A stretch of 64,000 nucleotides of DNA from positions 6,548,321-6,612,320 of the forward strand of contig CM063109.1 in assembly GCA_031841125.1 (NCBI GenBank). The letters are read 5' to 3'. Positions 1 to 12,732 of this stretch are shown here, piece after piece. The translations under genes and the position numbers were made by a program. The DNA is from Acanthococcus lagerstroemiae (taxonomy: Eukaryota > Arthropoda > Insecta > Hemiptera > Eriococcidae). The notes under the pieces were generated by a model. The model saw only the letters and a program-made list of their open reading frames with translations. It made no database searches and was not told where the DNA came from. Position 1 is the stretch's first letter. Each line of letters begins with the position of its first letter.

Positions 1-1086
1 ATCCATAGGCTATGTATTGAATGTTAAATTCCGCATTATATCAAGACATAGAGAAGTCCGGATTATCTGCATTTGTCAAAAATAAGAAACAACTGTCTTA
101 AGAAAGGACATAGACGGAGTACAACATACTCAGATGTAGCAAAAAGCAGTGTGTCGGCCTCTTGTTTGTTCATTTATTTACGAGTATATACGTGGAAATA
201 TGGATAATGTGAGTCAATATAACACTAATGGCTGCTGATTACATTAGTAATTAGACGAGTTAGTTGTGTAGCTTGATCAATTTAATCATATCTAGCTTTG
301 TTAGTACATATGTGCATATATATTATACTTAACTGCTGATATTCCGCGGTGTCGTTGAACACATCTCTGCGTGTAAGGTAAAAGGTCATTTTTTATTCTG
401 GACAGAGCACAAAATACTAGTTAAATACTTGTAGGTAAGCTAGTAGATACATAACTCAAATCGTGAGTAATGACACGTGATAAACAAAAGTACCTAAGTT
501 GCTGTTTCTAATGCCGTTGGTGTGCTAGTGTTATCGGCAGCACTCTACTTGCAGTTAGGAATGACCTTGTGTTTATGCTACCTGTCTTTCTGATGGGACG
601 AGTCGCAACAGTAAGGATAATTTTAGAGCATTCAACTTCATCAGCACTCAATAACTGAAAATTGCTGTTCAGTTCAGTGTTAGAAATGTTTAAAAATGGC
701 AGTGAAAAACTGCCCAAGTGGTGGTGAGTAACAGCCCTTACGAGTGATTATGTGTTTGGACAACCGCTGTATAACAGACTGAGGTGAGCTAAGCATTTCC
801 AGGAAACCCAAATGGCTGTATTTTAGAAGTTTTGTTCTTATTTTAAAACAGGATGTGCCATTTATTTTTCTTCTCCTCAGTACAAAAATCACATTTACAA
901 ATTTCTAAGCCTGCTAGTAGTGGATTCTGCTGATTGTTAACATTAATGATATAATGATAAATCGCATTAAATTATCGAATAGACATTTTCATTGAAGCAA
1001 ATAGACATCAGAACGGGAGAGGGTGAAAGCCCCCTCAGATCATTCTTATCTCTCCCCTCCTATTTTCGCTAATGGTCCAATGGTCA
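1..1086. other. no gene recognised
   Basis: AT-rich sequence with only short, unconvincing open frames. I saw no SMP-30 first exon here (no LGEGPHW or GEEPFW-type coding motif), although one would be expected upstream of the incomplete SMP-30 gene that begins at 3369. The stretch ends where the retrotransposon relic begins. Confidence 0.5.
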
Positions 1087-3310
1087 TTATCATCATCACC
1101 TGGTGGAGCGTATGGCGATGCACGTATGCCAAAGGGCAACCCAGAATTGAAATGCACCACAGATAGACGCGCTACCTTCATTCACCCTCATACCTCCTCA
1201 TCTTGGTACATGTGGTGACGGCGAGGTGAGCCCTGCTGGGGGTCCATAGCAGCTCTAGTTCGGGTGTGGGTCGAGCCTTGTCCGTCGGCTCTCTGCCTCG
1301 ACCACTCTGTCGGTATCTTCTTCTTCATTATGGCCGAGACGAAGGCCAACACCAGTTCCAGCCGCTTCCACTCTTCGAACTTTCTGGAACGAAGGTGTTC
1401 GGCCGTGAGCCGGCTGATCACTCGCTCGTGTTGCAGCTAGGATCGATCGCTGTTGCCGTCCCGCGCGCTTTCTAGCTCCCAGGCCTCACATTCAAGCCGG
1501 ATGTGCCGGAGGTTGTCCTCTGCTCTTCGGTTACAGTACGTGCACACGGGACTCGACGTTATCGCCTCCGATGTGAGTACGTGCTTAAACACCTGCTGCC
1601 GCTCAGGACTTGGGTCAGGTAGAAGTTCAGCTCATCATAGAACCAGTCTGCCCACTGATCGAGGTCGCATTTTAGCGCTCGGGTCCACTCGCCCTTGGTT
1701 GACTGAGCGAGTGCGTCCTTCCGTTTACGAAGCGTAAGCCCGGTGTACACGATCAATTATATTGATGAAAAGTGCCAATAGAATTGAAGGCGTATGCGTA
1801 AGTTACCAATTAATTGAGCTCATGTCAATCAAAATTCTATTGAAATAGAATTTTGACGAAAAATTGTCAATTATATTGACGTCAATATAATTGGTCGTGT
1901 ACACCGGGCTGTAGACTGCTGGATGTCCAGCTTGACCCGAAGTGTCTCCCGTTCGGTCTTCACTCTCTTCTTTGCACCGTATACCTGCACTATTTTGCCG
2001 ACCTTGAGTTCGATCGGTGTATACACACTATACGCCTGCTGCCTCCGAAGAAACAGTGCAGTACGCATTGACACACCCATCGCGGCTTTTCGCTGAATCT
2101 TCTTCATCTCCACTTTTCTGTAGGGGATGTTGATGGCGTCGGCAAATACTGGCGACCCGTATAGGAGGACTGACACGATGACATTCGCGTACATCTTTCT
2201 CTTCCTCTCTCTCGGTCCTCCTAGGTTCGACATCAGACGGGACAGCTGTCCGGCTACTCGATCCGCCTTTTCAGCTGCCCGCCTAAAAAATGCCTTCGGA
2301 ATAGCAACTTTCTGTCAAACCACATCCCCAGGTACTTCAGGGCTGTACAGAGCCCAATCTCCATACCTTTTAGGACAAAGGTTGGTGCGCTGTACTTGCG
2401 TTGCGTTGTAGTACCGTCTATATCTTTTGTACTGTCAAGCACAGTTCCGCCGACTCGATCTGGTGGGCAGAGACGAAACCATGGGGGAATGGGGGGGGGG
2501 TTGACATACCTCCGACTAGTTTGGGCAACCGGCAAATTTTGAAACCGTTCATTGGAATTTTTCATTTTTTAAGAACGTTTGTTTGTTTATTCATTTTTTT
2601 CTTTCAATTAAAAAATATTTTTTGATTAAAAAACCGTCAAATTCTCCGATTTCTACAAATTTTTCTTCTCCCCCCCCCCCCGCCGTCCAAACTGAAAGTC
2701 GAGTTTTATCTCTGGCAGTGGGCCAGCATTTCCAACACCTGGTTAACTCGTTGCTAGGCCTCTGCTGCCATCTCGGATCGGCACACCACCAGGCTGTCGT
2801 CGGCTTTGCAGATGGGCTTAACGCCTAGTGATAGTGTCAGCCTCAGCAGCCCGTTGAAGGTGACGTTCCACAGGGCAGGTCCAAGTACTGATTCCTGTGG
2901 AACGCCGCAGGTCATCTCTCTGGTAACGGGGCTGGCGACCGATTCCATTTCTATTCGGCGGCCGTCGAAGTGACTTCAAATAATGCGCACGAGGTAACCA
3001 GGTACCTGCACCAACTCCAACGCCTCCATGATACGCGTATACAGTATCGAGTTGAACGCGTTCTTGATATGTCGCGGCTGACCGCCGCGCGCAAAACTGC
3101 CGCTCGCGAATCGCCTTCTCCGACATGCTCCTCAACCTCAACGCTGCTTCCGCAGAGGTTTTTTTCTGATTCAAGTTGTAAAAACAGACAAAAAAGTTAC
3201 AAAATTTCCCAATTGAAAGCCACTGACTTTCCAGCTGAATAAGCCAGCGGTCAAACCTTTGGGGGAGACCTCCTTTAGGTTTACCTCTGCTGATGCTTGG
3301 TAATCGAATC
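1087..3310 (-). mobile_element. decayed R1-clade non-LTR retrotransposon (LINE) relic
   Basis: Read on the minus strand, the coding remnants run in order from about 3110 down to 1190. First comes a reverse-transcriptase block with NAFNSILYTRIMEAL (about 3060-3015), an in-frame stop near 2972, CGVPQ-SVLGPALWNV (about 2915-2870) and an ADD active-site box followed by S (about 2810). Next are the thumb-like blocks LKYLGMWFDRKL (about 2330) and YANVIVSVLLYGSPVF (about 2190-2140). A final zinc knuckle CTYC...H...C lies near 1550-1490. Frameshifts at about 2250 and elsewhere, plus the stop, show it is dead. A 174-bp MITE at 1737-1910 splits the C-terminal part. The 3' tail includes the motif at about 1100-1150 that recurs at 5650-5700, 14160-14215, 33935-33990 and 44300-44355. 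The clade is assigned from the RT motifs and the terminal knuckle. The exact 5' limit, near 3130-3310, is uncertain. Confidence 0.8.
1737..1910. mobile_element. MITE inserted in the retrotransposon relic
   Basis: A 174-bp element with about 31-bp terminal inverted repeats, two mismatches apart, beginning AGCCCGGTGTACACGA. It is flanked by the 3-bp repeat GTA on both sides (1734-1736 and 1911-1913). Ignoring the element and one GTA, the minus-strand frame of the host retrotransposon continues uninterrupted across the junction, so this is a clean secondary insertion. The interior carries further dyads (TCAATTATATTGA types) and no coding sequence. Confidence 0.85.
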
Positions 3311-3368
3311 AATCTCAAGAAATTCTAATCGAAAGGAAAAAGCTAAATGCGTACTGATTTTTCTTTAG

Positions 3369-4667
<1,299 letters not shown>

Positions 4668-4979
4668 AAAATGAAAACTTTCTGCGGTTTACTTTAGATG
4701 AATGGCTTTATACTCTGTTTTAGATTTTAAGTGGTTTTAATTTTAATTGTTTTGATGTTTCTAACCTGAACAATACTTATCATGCATCAGATACGTATAA
4801 TTGTTTTTACAAATTAAATTGAATTGAGGTGAATTACTTGGTATAGGAACAAATATTGTCTATACATTCAGTTAAAAATATAAAAGAAGCTGCTCAGGAT
4901 GCGGCCTCTACTGTTCATGTCAGACACTGTTAAGCTTGAATGTCTGATTACAATGAAATGTATTACGAGTGGACAACAT

Positions 4980-5575
4980 GATAGCGCACCACTGCTGCCT
5001 TTACAATTGTTGGAGGCATTACTGATAAAAAATTACGGTTTTCATTCAAGTATACCCATGGCTGGAAAAATTCGTGTCTCCTACAGAGACGCATAGTGTA
5101 CCCAACATTTTATATGCTTGCTCCGCTCCGGATTTTATGAATCCTACGCTACTACAGTCGTGTTGTTGCTGCGCGACTGCGTCTGCAGCCATGTTGTTAA
5201 TAAAAATTTTCATGGAAATGTCAATCACTGAACTGAATTGTCACTATGAAGAGCTAAATCATACGGACTGGCTTCGTGACGGGGGGAGCGTAACGGTTTT
5301 CGCTCAAATATACCTATATGGCTGGAAGAAAAATTTCCATGCAAATGTCAGCCACTGAATTCATGTCAGTGGAGTGTGTCGGGTGGGGGGGGGTTGTTAC
5401 GTGGGGAGTGTTACAGTACGGTCTTCGCTCAAGTATAGGTGCCCAGCAGTAAAAGCATATGGAAATATGTCAACTACTGAATTCGTGTCAGGGGAGCGTT
5501 ACAGTTTTCGAGCGTTACGTTATATACGATTTTCGCTCAAGTATACCCCAGTAGTCGACTTTTTGAAATGATACT
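4980..5575. repeat. decayed tandem repeat, about 110-130 bp units
   Basis: Recurring phrases such as GCGTTACAGTTTTCGCTCAAGTATACC and relatives occur at about 5040, 5290, 5415 and 5500-5560. Each is followed by a phrase resembling TGGAAATGTCAGCCACTGAATTC (5215, 5335, 5460). Units are diverged and interrupted by G runs (5280, 5384-5393). The source element is not recognised. No coding potential is claimed. Confidence 0.55.
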
Positions 5576-5639
5576 CCAGTGGCTTCCCGTTCCCTTCTGG
5601 AGGATTTTCTAAATGCTAAAATTGAATCATGGGAAATTA

Positions 5640-6340
5640 ACCATCAGATGATGGTGGTGCGTATGGCAGTGCATGCACGCCAAATTGGCCACGGGATACC
5701 GCACCCCTACCCTGGAATTACCCCAATTGGGCCTACGTCAGGATAGGGGAAACGCTATTAGGTAGACAGCCCCTCTACTCCCATTTCTCCTCTCGCCTCT
5801 TCTCGACGGAGAACCTACGGCGTCTTATTCATCTTCTTTAATGTCGAATTTTACCGGATCTTCTTCTTCTTCTTCTGTCGGCAGCAGCGACATCGTCGTT
5901 GTCGTCGTCGTCGCCTTTGTTGGTTGGATGGTGAGTGCGAGCATTGGATGCTGTGACCGCTGCCACTGTTTTTGCCACTCCATGTCCATCTTGGGGCTCA
6001 ATGTCTTCTCGACAAAGGCAGCTACCTAGTGCTATCCCGCTTTACTCTTCAACATTATCGGGACCAGGCTCTCGGGTGTAAGCGACTTAACGCTCGCATT
6101 TCAAAAAGCGGCCGTCGTTTCTTCCCTCTCTCGGCAAAATGCCGGACACTCGAACAGTGTGTGCCAGGCATCATCATCTCGCCCTTCTCCAGTGCAGTTG
6201 GAGAACGTACAAAGACCAATGGTGGACTGTACACGTGTGTCGCGTCGTGAACCAAACCGATGCTGTCTTCTGCACCGCCAAGCACAGCCCTGCTGACTCG
6301 ATTCAGTGGATCAGCATCTCCAACGTCTAGTTAACCCGTT
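5640..6340 (-). mobile_element. second R1-type retrotransposon 3' fragment
   Basis: On the minus strand at about 6170-6095 the sequence encodes DDAWHTLFECPAFCRE, the terminal zinc-knuckle region typical of R1-clade elements, followed by a stop. Downstream (5640-5720) lies the same 3' tail motif seen at about 1100-1150. A trinucleotide-rich stretch (TCTTCTTCT/GTCGTCGTC, about 5860-5915) sits between. Only the 3' end is present, as expected for 5' truncation. Confidence 0.7.
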
Positions 6341-7387
6341 GTCTGACCTCTGCGGTATTCTTATTTAAGTAATTCCTCAATATTCATTTTTTAGGTAATA
6401 ATATACATATAGTGTACTTGTTGTCATTGCGCTCATATTTGAAACTTATTGAAAATTGGTAACTGTTGACCTCCCGTCTTTCCCTGTATTTCTGTATTTT
6501 GAATATTGAAGGCCGAAAACACACCGGATCATTTATTAATAATTTCACGCATATTTTTATCGAAATCTCATTAATTTTAAATTGACACACTGCATGCGGA
6601 TAAATGAACCAATAATCGATAAAATAATAATGGGACCAACAGACAACGTACTTATTGATTTGGAGTGCGAATGAATGATCAGCTTTTGTAACCAGAAAAA
6701 GCGATTTTAGTTTTTCAATATATCGCGCGCGTAGGTTCTTGACAGCGTTATGCGGAGCCCAAGGCGATGGCAATCACGAAGTCTACGGGCTCTTGGACAT
6801 GCATTTTTCAAACTTCAAGCTCAAGTCGGCAAGGTTTATCTTATCCGATTCAGCTGAAATTTTCAGGGTTTCATTTTCATAGCAAAGAAATAATTTAGTG
6901 GGGGGAGGGAGGAAAGGACTTTCAACATTTTCCTTTGTTGGTAAGAATAAGTGACACCCCAATGTACGTATTATACTCGATGGCACACAGTACCATTCAA
7001 AAAAAAAAAACCTTTTTCATAAATTGTATATCATAATATGTATAATCACTGGTTATAATTAAGAAAAACAAGCAGCAATCCAGCGTTTATCAAATACTAT
7101 TGAACTATTTCGAGTCTCTCCAGAAATCAATGAAACAGTAGATAACACATAAATATATGCATTTGCTAAGAAAAATGTAGTTTTATATGTTTATTTTTTC
7201 ATGAATCCTGATCGCGGCTGCGGCGACTGGCATGCCAGTCCATGTTTTGATAATGAACCTCTAAAAACTTATTAGTGCGGGGTAAGTTGGTTTTAAGAAG
7301 GTATACCTAGGTACCAAAGTTCCTACTTCCTACATACTTCTGTATTCATTTTGAAATGTTCGTTAACACTATCCTCTCCTCTTGCTG

Positions 7388-7534
7388 AAAAATATCGAAT
7401 TTACTTGCGTTACTCCTGGTGAACTGCTTTTAGGAGAAGAATCCTTTTGCGGTATCCACCACTACGTTGCCATATTTCATTTCAGATATTTAGATAATCG
7501 CTCGCAGATGTCAATAGATATAGTGCAATTGTAG
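7388..7534 (+). pseudogene. broken first exon of an SMP-30 gene (segment A copy)
   Basis: Aligns to the intact exon 18971-19130, sharing AAATATCGAATTTACTTGCG at the start and AGATATAGTGCAATTGTAG at the end. The splice acceptor equivalent reads CTTGCTG instead of CTTGCAG, so the AG is lost. The exon is 13 bp shorter, which shifts the frame after GEESF and leads to a stop (TAG at 7532-7534). No matching downstream exons follow within segment A. This is a dead duplicate of the exon feeding the gene at 18971-30068. Confidence 0.85.
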
Positions 7535-8024
7535 GTGAGTCATAGCTTATTAAGATATCGTCTTCATCTTTTCAAAGATTAAAAAAAAAGATACGCGTGA
7601 ATTACATAGGTGAAGTAAATGATCTTGAGACATACTGCGGGTAAACACGTCGCGGTATAATGCTGGTGGGATAGGAGCGAAACTTTCAAAAAGGAATGCC
7701 AGTAAAATAGGAGTGGTTCCTACATTCCACATCCACAGGTGTGCTTGCATCCGCGTACCGCTAATAGAAAAAACAGAAAAAAATTTCTTTGTTGTTCTGC
7801 TTCAATCTCCGTTGTAAAAGGGAATGAAGTAAAATTATTGATTGAAATTTGTAGACCACAACGCATGATCATAATAAACGAAAAATATAATTAGCAGCTA
7901 ATGAACACTTCTGATATTTTATTCAAATACGCCAACAGGCTACAATGAAAATTGCAGAACCAAAATCGTTGCAAACATTTATCATGCCAGTAGATACTGC
8001 GTATCTATTTATTCGTTCTGAGAA

Positions 8025-9812
8025 TCAGCAAAATTTGCTCAGAACGGCGTTGTTATTGGAAGCACATGCATTATAGTCCCCTAACTTACCAGCTCCCTTG
8101 AATAGACCACTAAAACTTCGACCTTCAGGAATTAATTGACCAGGGGGACTGCATGAGTAAAGATTGTTCTTCTCTGCATTGCATTCTGCGCAGTACTTAT
8201 TCCTGTAAATCTTGTTTCTATCTGTATAAACTACGGATGTAAATGATTTACACAAATTAGCTGTTTTTTCCTCATAGGCATCTCGACACGTTGAAATAAT
8301 TTTTGGAAGACATAATCTGAAGTCGTGAATTAGGGACTGCAAATGTTCGGGGACTCCATTTTTATGCTTACATGGATAAGTTGTACCGTTATAAGAACTG
8401 TAAAATGTTTTTGTGGCTGAATCAAAGTGTACATTCTCGAAGATTTTGCTGAACTCGGGGAGACTGGGTGCCAGTTCATCAATTTCATCGGTGATGCAAA
8501 TAAAGGTCAAATTAGATGATTCGGTATTGGTGACACCGTTGCACTGAGCGCAGTACTCATTACCGTAAATGATTTTGTTCTGTACATCAAACGCAAATTT
8601 CATTTGCTTCGGGTCTTCACTTTCATCTCCAAGAGTATAGTTTTCGCAGTAGGATTTTATTTTTGAATCCAAATAGGTTACAGGACACGACGTTTTCACA
8701 TACAGCCGATTGCCCTGGAAACAAGCACATGCATGATATGTGTGCTTACTAATTTTATCCTTTTTTCTAAATATTTGCAGTGCACAATACGATATATGAA
8801 AAGTACTTTTGTAGACTGGGCAAGTTCCGTATTTAGTAGGCACCTACCATGAAGTAGTAATATCAATATTCATTCTTCTACAAATATTATAGCTACCGAC
8901 TATACCGAACTTGTTTCAAGAATTGAAGTAATCGTAACTGAACTTACCGATATCTCAGTGCACTGAAATAATGGATAATTAACTTTCTGCTCGGTTGCAT
9001 TGTAATAAAGTGAATCCAGACAACAGTCCCCATAGATCTTACAGTTCTTGTCACACATGCAATTTCTCATTGACCAGTCATGCAGAGAAGTATTCAAGTT
9101 GCCTGCTTGTTCGCCACTGCATACGCTGAAAGTTATTGTATCAGAGTACTTATCAGTGGCGGATTTAGAAATTTTCCAAGGAGGGTGTTTTGAAAATGAA
9201 ACTTTTTCCACCTCTGCCCCCTAAAAAACTGAGATGGATGTCATTTTAAATAGGTAGTTTCTGAAGACAAGTTTCATAATGTGATTAAATCATTTTTCAA
9301 AATGAATATTGTAGACTGTACTGCTGCAGATACTCAAAAACAGGAGAAAAACTCAAAACTCAAGCGGTTTTTTCTTTCTTCTTCGGCTCGAAGGGGGTGT
9401 CCGAATCCCCAAAACCCCTCCCATAGATCCGCCACTGGTACTTATTAAGAATTAGGTTTGTGCTCGGAGGTTTTGCTTGCCATAAATTAGGTACCTACAT
9501 AAAAATCCATAAATAAGGCTAAAAAATCGTTGATCAAACAAGCTGCATTAGTTATATAGGCTCTATAGCAAAGTATATCTAATTATTGTGATTTCATTTG
9601 GCCAGGAAAGTCAGATTTGGTTTCAAGAAAAATATCAAATATTAATAGTTAAATAAAAAAAAAAATCAATAATCTTACTTGTATGTTGCGCACACAAACG
9701 AGTCAGTCGAATCATTTTTATTATTCACTGACAGAGAATATTCTTCGCTACATTTTGTTTGCATTGCAAAACTAACGAAAATGCCAAGAAATATAGCAAG
9801 TAAGGCCTTCAT
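8025..9812 (-). CDS. secreted somatomedin-B-type cysteine-rich protein A
   Basis: Three exons on the minus strand: 9812-9679 (signal peptide), 9125-8948 and 8714-8025, with phases 2 then 0, giving 333 residues. The start MKALLAIFLGIFVSFAMQT is a clear signal peptide. Exon 2 carries a somatomedin-B-like cysteine cluster, CMCDKNCKIYGDCCLD, after VCSGEQ. Exon 3 has two related modules, each ending in a CAxCN box: NEYCAQCN and NKYCAECN, with KIISTC and CKSFTSVVY between them. It ends SKFC and stop, with no transmembrane helix after the signal. By family resemblance this looks like the extracellular half of arthropod SMB-containing adhesion/methuselah-type receptors, released as a stand-alone protein; that link is inferred. 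A polyadenylation signal AATAAA lies on the minus strand at 7923-7918. Intron 1 holds a hAT MITE. Confidence 0.85.
9154..9437. mobile_element. hAT-type MITE, CAGTGGCGG ends
   Basis: A 284-bp insert with inverted ends CAGTGGCGGAT / ATCCGCCACTG and a perfect 8-bp target duplication GTACTTAT (9146-9153 and 9438-9445). The paralogous intron in segment B (about 21470-21485) shows a single uninterrupted copy of the site, GAGTGCTTATTAAG, so the insertion happened after the segmental duplication. The 8-bp duplication is the hAT hallmark. Confidence 0.9.
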
Positions 9813-10204
9813 AATGTACTCTGGATTTGGATTTTCAATTAGTAAAATTAGAATAAATACTCTGAAGTGTACAAGAAAAAAAAAATTCACGCTTCGGTAG
9901 GTACTCAATAATTAAGTAGGTAGTAGGTACTAGGTACATAGCAATCGACTAATCTCATATCGTATAGAAGATAAATCCAAAGATAACATTCATAGATAAG
10001 TACCTGTACATCAAGACTGACCGGCTTCGTGGGTCATTTCGTTGAGTCGGCAAATGTATATACATATATTATTGGTAAAAATAATCTGCGAATTTAATCT
10101 AGCCAATATTATGGCCCATTAGTAGCTCAGTAGCTGATTCTTGTGTACGTATCAGATGATATGCAAAGATAAAACATGAACATATATCAGAACTCAACTT
10201 AATC

Positions 10205-10800
10205 ATAAGTAACAGAAACATTGAAATGTTTATAGAAACTTTTTAGGACAGTTCAACACCGAATTTAACTTGACTTCGAAGCGACGATAGAAACATTGAC
10301 AATTCCATAGAAACTTTTCGAAGTAGTCAAACCCAACCGAACTTGATTTGAACGTGAAGCAGCGATAACAACATCGGCAATTCTTTAGAAACTTTTCAGA
10401 ATGGTGTTAAACATAACCAGGGGCGGACTGGCGGTCTGGAATTCCAGAAAACCCGGAGGGGCTCCGCATCATGCGGTGTCCCATCTCAGATTTTGAGCCC
10501 AAACTTTGAGTATTATTGAGGCAGAAATCTGATAAATTAGATAATAGATAATTTAGAAGTAAAATAGAAATAGCAAATAGAACATGAAAAAATACCTATT
10601 GAGGACCTTTTTTGGGCAATTTCCCGAATGGCGAAATTGCCCTAGCCCGCCTCTGAACTTCATCGGTCTTCTATCTTAACCTTCAAATGATGATCGAATG
10701 TTGAATATCTCACAAGACTTTTCAAAATCGTCATAACTGACCAAACTCCAACCTGACCTTAAAGTAGTGGTATAGGATCTTTGGTATTTCTTTTAATACG
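10205..10800. repeat. minisatellite of units of about 78 bp, split by a MITE (segment A)
   Basis: Units resemble TTGAAGCGGCGATAGAAACA, then CATAGAAACTTTTCAAAATAGTCAAACC. They recur at about 10205, 10275, 10356 and 10690-10800. The same array occurs in segment B at 22430-22705 and 23170-23320, so it predates the duplication. Confidence 0.65.
10418..10655. mobile_element. MITE with CAGGGGCGGACTGG end (shared by both segments)
   Basis: Starts CAGGGGCGGACTGG and ends CCCGCCTCTG. The orthologous insertion in segment B is at 22710-22897, so it predates the duplication. It interrupts the minisatellite of about 78 bp. Confidence 0.65.
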
Positions 10801-11179
10801 TATCAGCCTCCCATGAGGGCCCCACTCTCCTGTTCGATTATATATGCGCTTATGATCATATCCTCATCTATAATCTGCCCTAAAGGATGAACAGAATCAT
10901 TAGCTTTTCCATTTGAATTAATTATCATAATACAGTTTTTGTGTGGCACTCTACATATATGTGCAGAGCTACAGCAGTAAAGTTACCTATCCCAGATCAA
11001 TTTTTCTAGGGACGATCGTTTTCTTATCTATTCGAACTGAAGGTGTGATAAAGACCTTGTTTACACAAAGGCTTACACTGATTCGAATAAACCATTGACT
11101 TGGTAAAATTATTTTGGGCAGGTTTTGGAATAGTTATTCCTCAATCCCGTTCTTCAGCACCATAGTGAAAAAGGTAATA

Positions 11180-12130
11180 AATGCTACACGGCAAATGGGT
11201 CATTCTTCAGACATGTTGATATTTCAGGTATGTTTTTTCATGCGGGAAAGGAGGGGATATTTGAACTTTTTTTGATGGAAGCCCGTTAAGAGACGTTCCG
11301 TATAACATATTGGTAAGATTGGGCTGACAGTAAGGGGATTCTGTATTTTGGCATAGCAATCAGAATGATGAATGCCATACCGAAGGACACGTGAAAAAGT
11401 CCACGCCGAAAGACAGTAGCGAACAAAAAGTGTTCTGCCATCGATTAGTAGATTCCAAAACAAAAAATTATATGGAGAGCTGATAAAGGCATACTAACCC
11501 ATTAATTAGACGTAATTATTTCTGGATAATGAACGTCTATCGTTGCATAAAGATGACCATGCCGAAGGACACTTTTTTTAAACGCCTAATGTTAGACAAT
11601 AATATGCGAATGCACCGAGTCTTGTCACAAAAAACCGGGATTGGATATGCGGACCGTATTGCTCTGATAAGAATAATATTATACAATTTGACCATGAATT
11701 GCGACGAAAAAATATTGAAACGCCTATTCGGTGATTGGTTGAAAAGAAGCCATGCCGATGGACAAAAAATCGAGGTACAGTTTTCAAAGCTGGCCATACT
11801 GATTCCCACCTGTGAAGATGCGATTTCAATATTACCTTGTGATTCCTTCATCCTTTTAAAAAGTAGTACTACGTTGTCAGTTTGTTCTATTATACAGCTT
11901 GAAAATCTAGAAAAAAATAATAATAATAATGAAAATCGTTTGAGGGACAACCTTGCCGATGGACATTTGAGCATATTTAGTCCAATTTTGACCCGTTAAA
12001 AGCGGGTCAAATTTTCTTCTGAAAGCTTGAAAAAGAAGAACTAAAAGTCATATCTATTAACGAAAAAAAAAGAAGAAAAAATGGCCGGATTATTAATAGC
12101 TTGTGAGATAACTGCTGGGGACTGAAATAT
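11180..12130. other. block specific to segment A, no recognised gene
   Basis: Segment B has no clear counterpart. The phrase ATGCCGAAGGACAC or a near variant recurs at about 11373, 11402, 11558, 11750 and 11955, spaced roughly 185-205 bp in the later copies, hinting at a worn tandem or composite repeat. Frames of about 140-155 codons are open on both strands at 11529-11999, but they match no domain I recognise and carry a low-complexity Asn run. I do not call them genes. Confidence 0.4.
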
Positions 12131-12327
12131 CAACATTTTCGAAGAATAACCCAAATGCTGTAATTATTTTGTAACGAAGTCAGTGATGCCGAAAGTGTTC
12201 TTCAGGGGAGTACAAAAATATTAGTTGGCAAAAAAATTATCTAATTGCTCGTTAGTTTTGGAAATTTTTTAAATGATGGGGATACACAGTGTACCGCAAT
12301 GTCTTTCTCTCGTTCTGGTGCTACTAG

Positions 12328-12732
12328 GGGTCATTCATTAATTACGTGAGAGCTCTCTGAGGAGGGGGGGATACAAAAATCTTAACTTGACCATACTTGG
12401 GGGTGGGAGGGGTAAAAGCCATTCTTACGTAATATCTTATTACGTAAGTCTTAACGTAGCCACCACTCAGGTGACCCATTTTTATCTAGTAGCCGCTAAA
12501 GATGAGTAAATAGACGTACAGTGAAACTTGTCTATATAGTAGAAACTCAACGGGCCACTTCAAAAATTTCCATAGAGACAAGTTTTCTACATTAACCAGC
12601 CCCCCCCCCCTCAACCACAAAAAATTTATTTATTTTAAAGCGTTTTAGGAAAATTCATGAAAAAATCATATGTAAGAAGGGAGGGGGGTCAAAAATTGCT
12701 CAAATCATCTTTACGTAATTAATGAATGACCC
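12328..12732. mobile_element. MITE with perfect 20-bp inverted ends GGGTCATTCATTAATTACGT
   Basis: About 405 bp with a perfect 20-bp terminal inverted repeat. The flanks share ACTA (about 12323-12326 and 12733-12736), a likely 4-bp target duplication. Segment B (about 24940-24965) runs through the site with no insert, so it is copy-specific. The interior carries G- and C-rich homopolymer runs. Confidence 0.8.

Noticed and set aside
11529..11999. Overlapping open frames of about 140-156 codons on both strands
   Set aside because: No domain, signal peptide or splice support; composition is AT-rich and includes an Asn run; lies in a copy-specific repetitive block.
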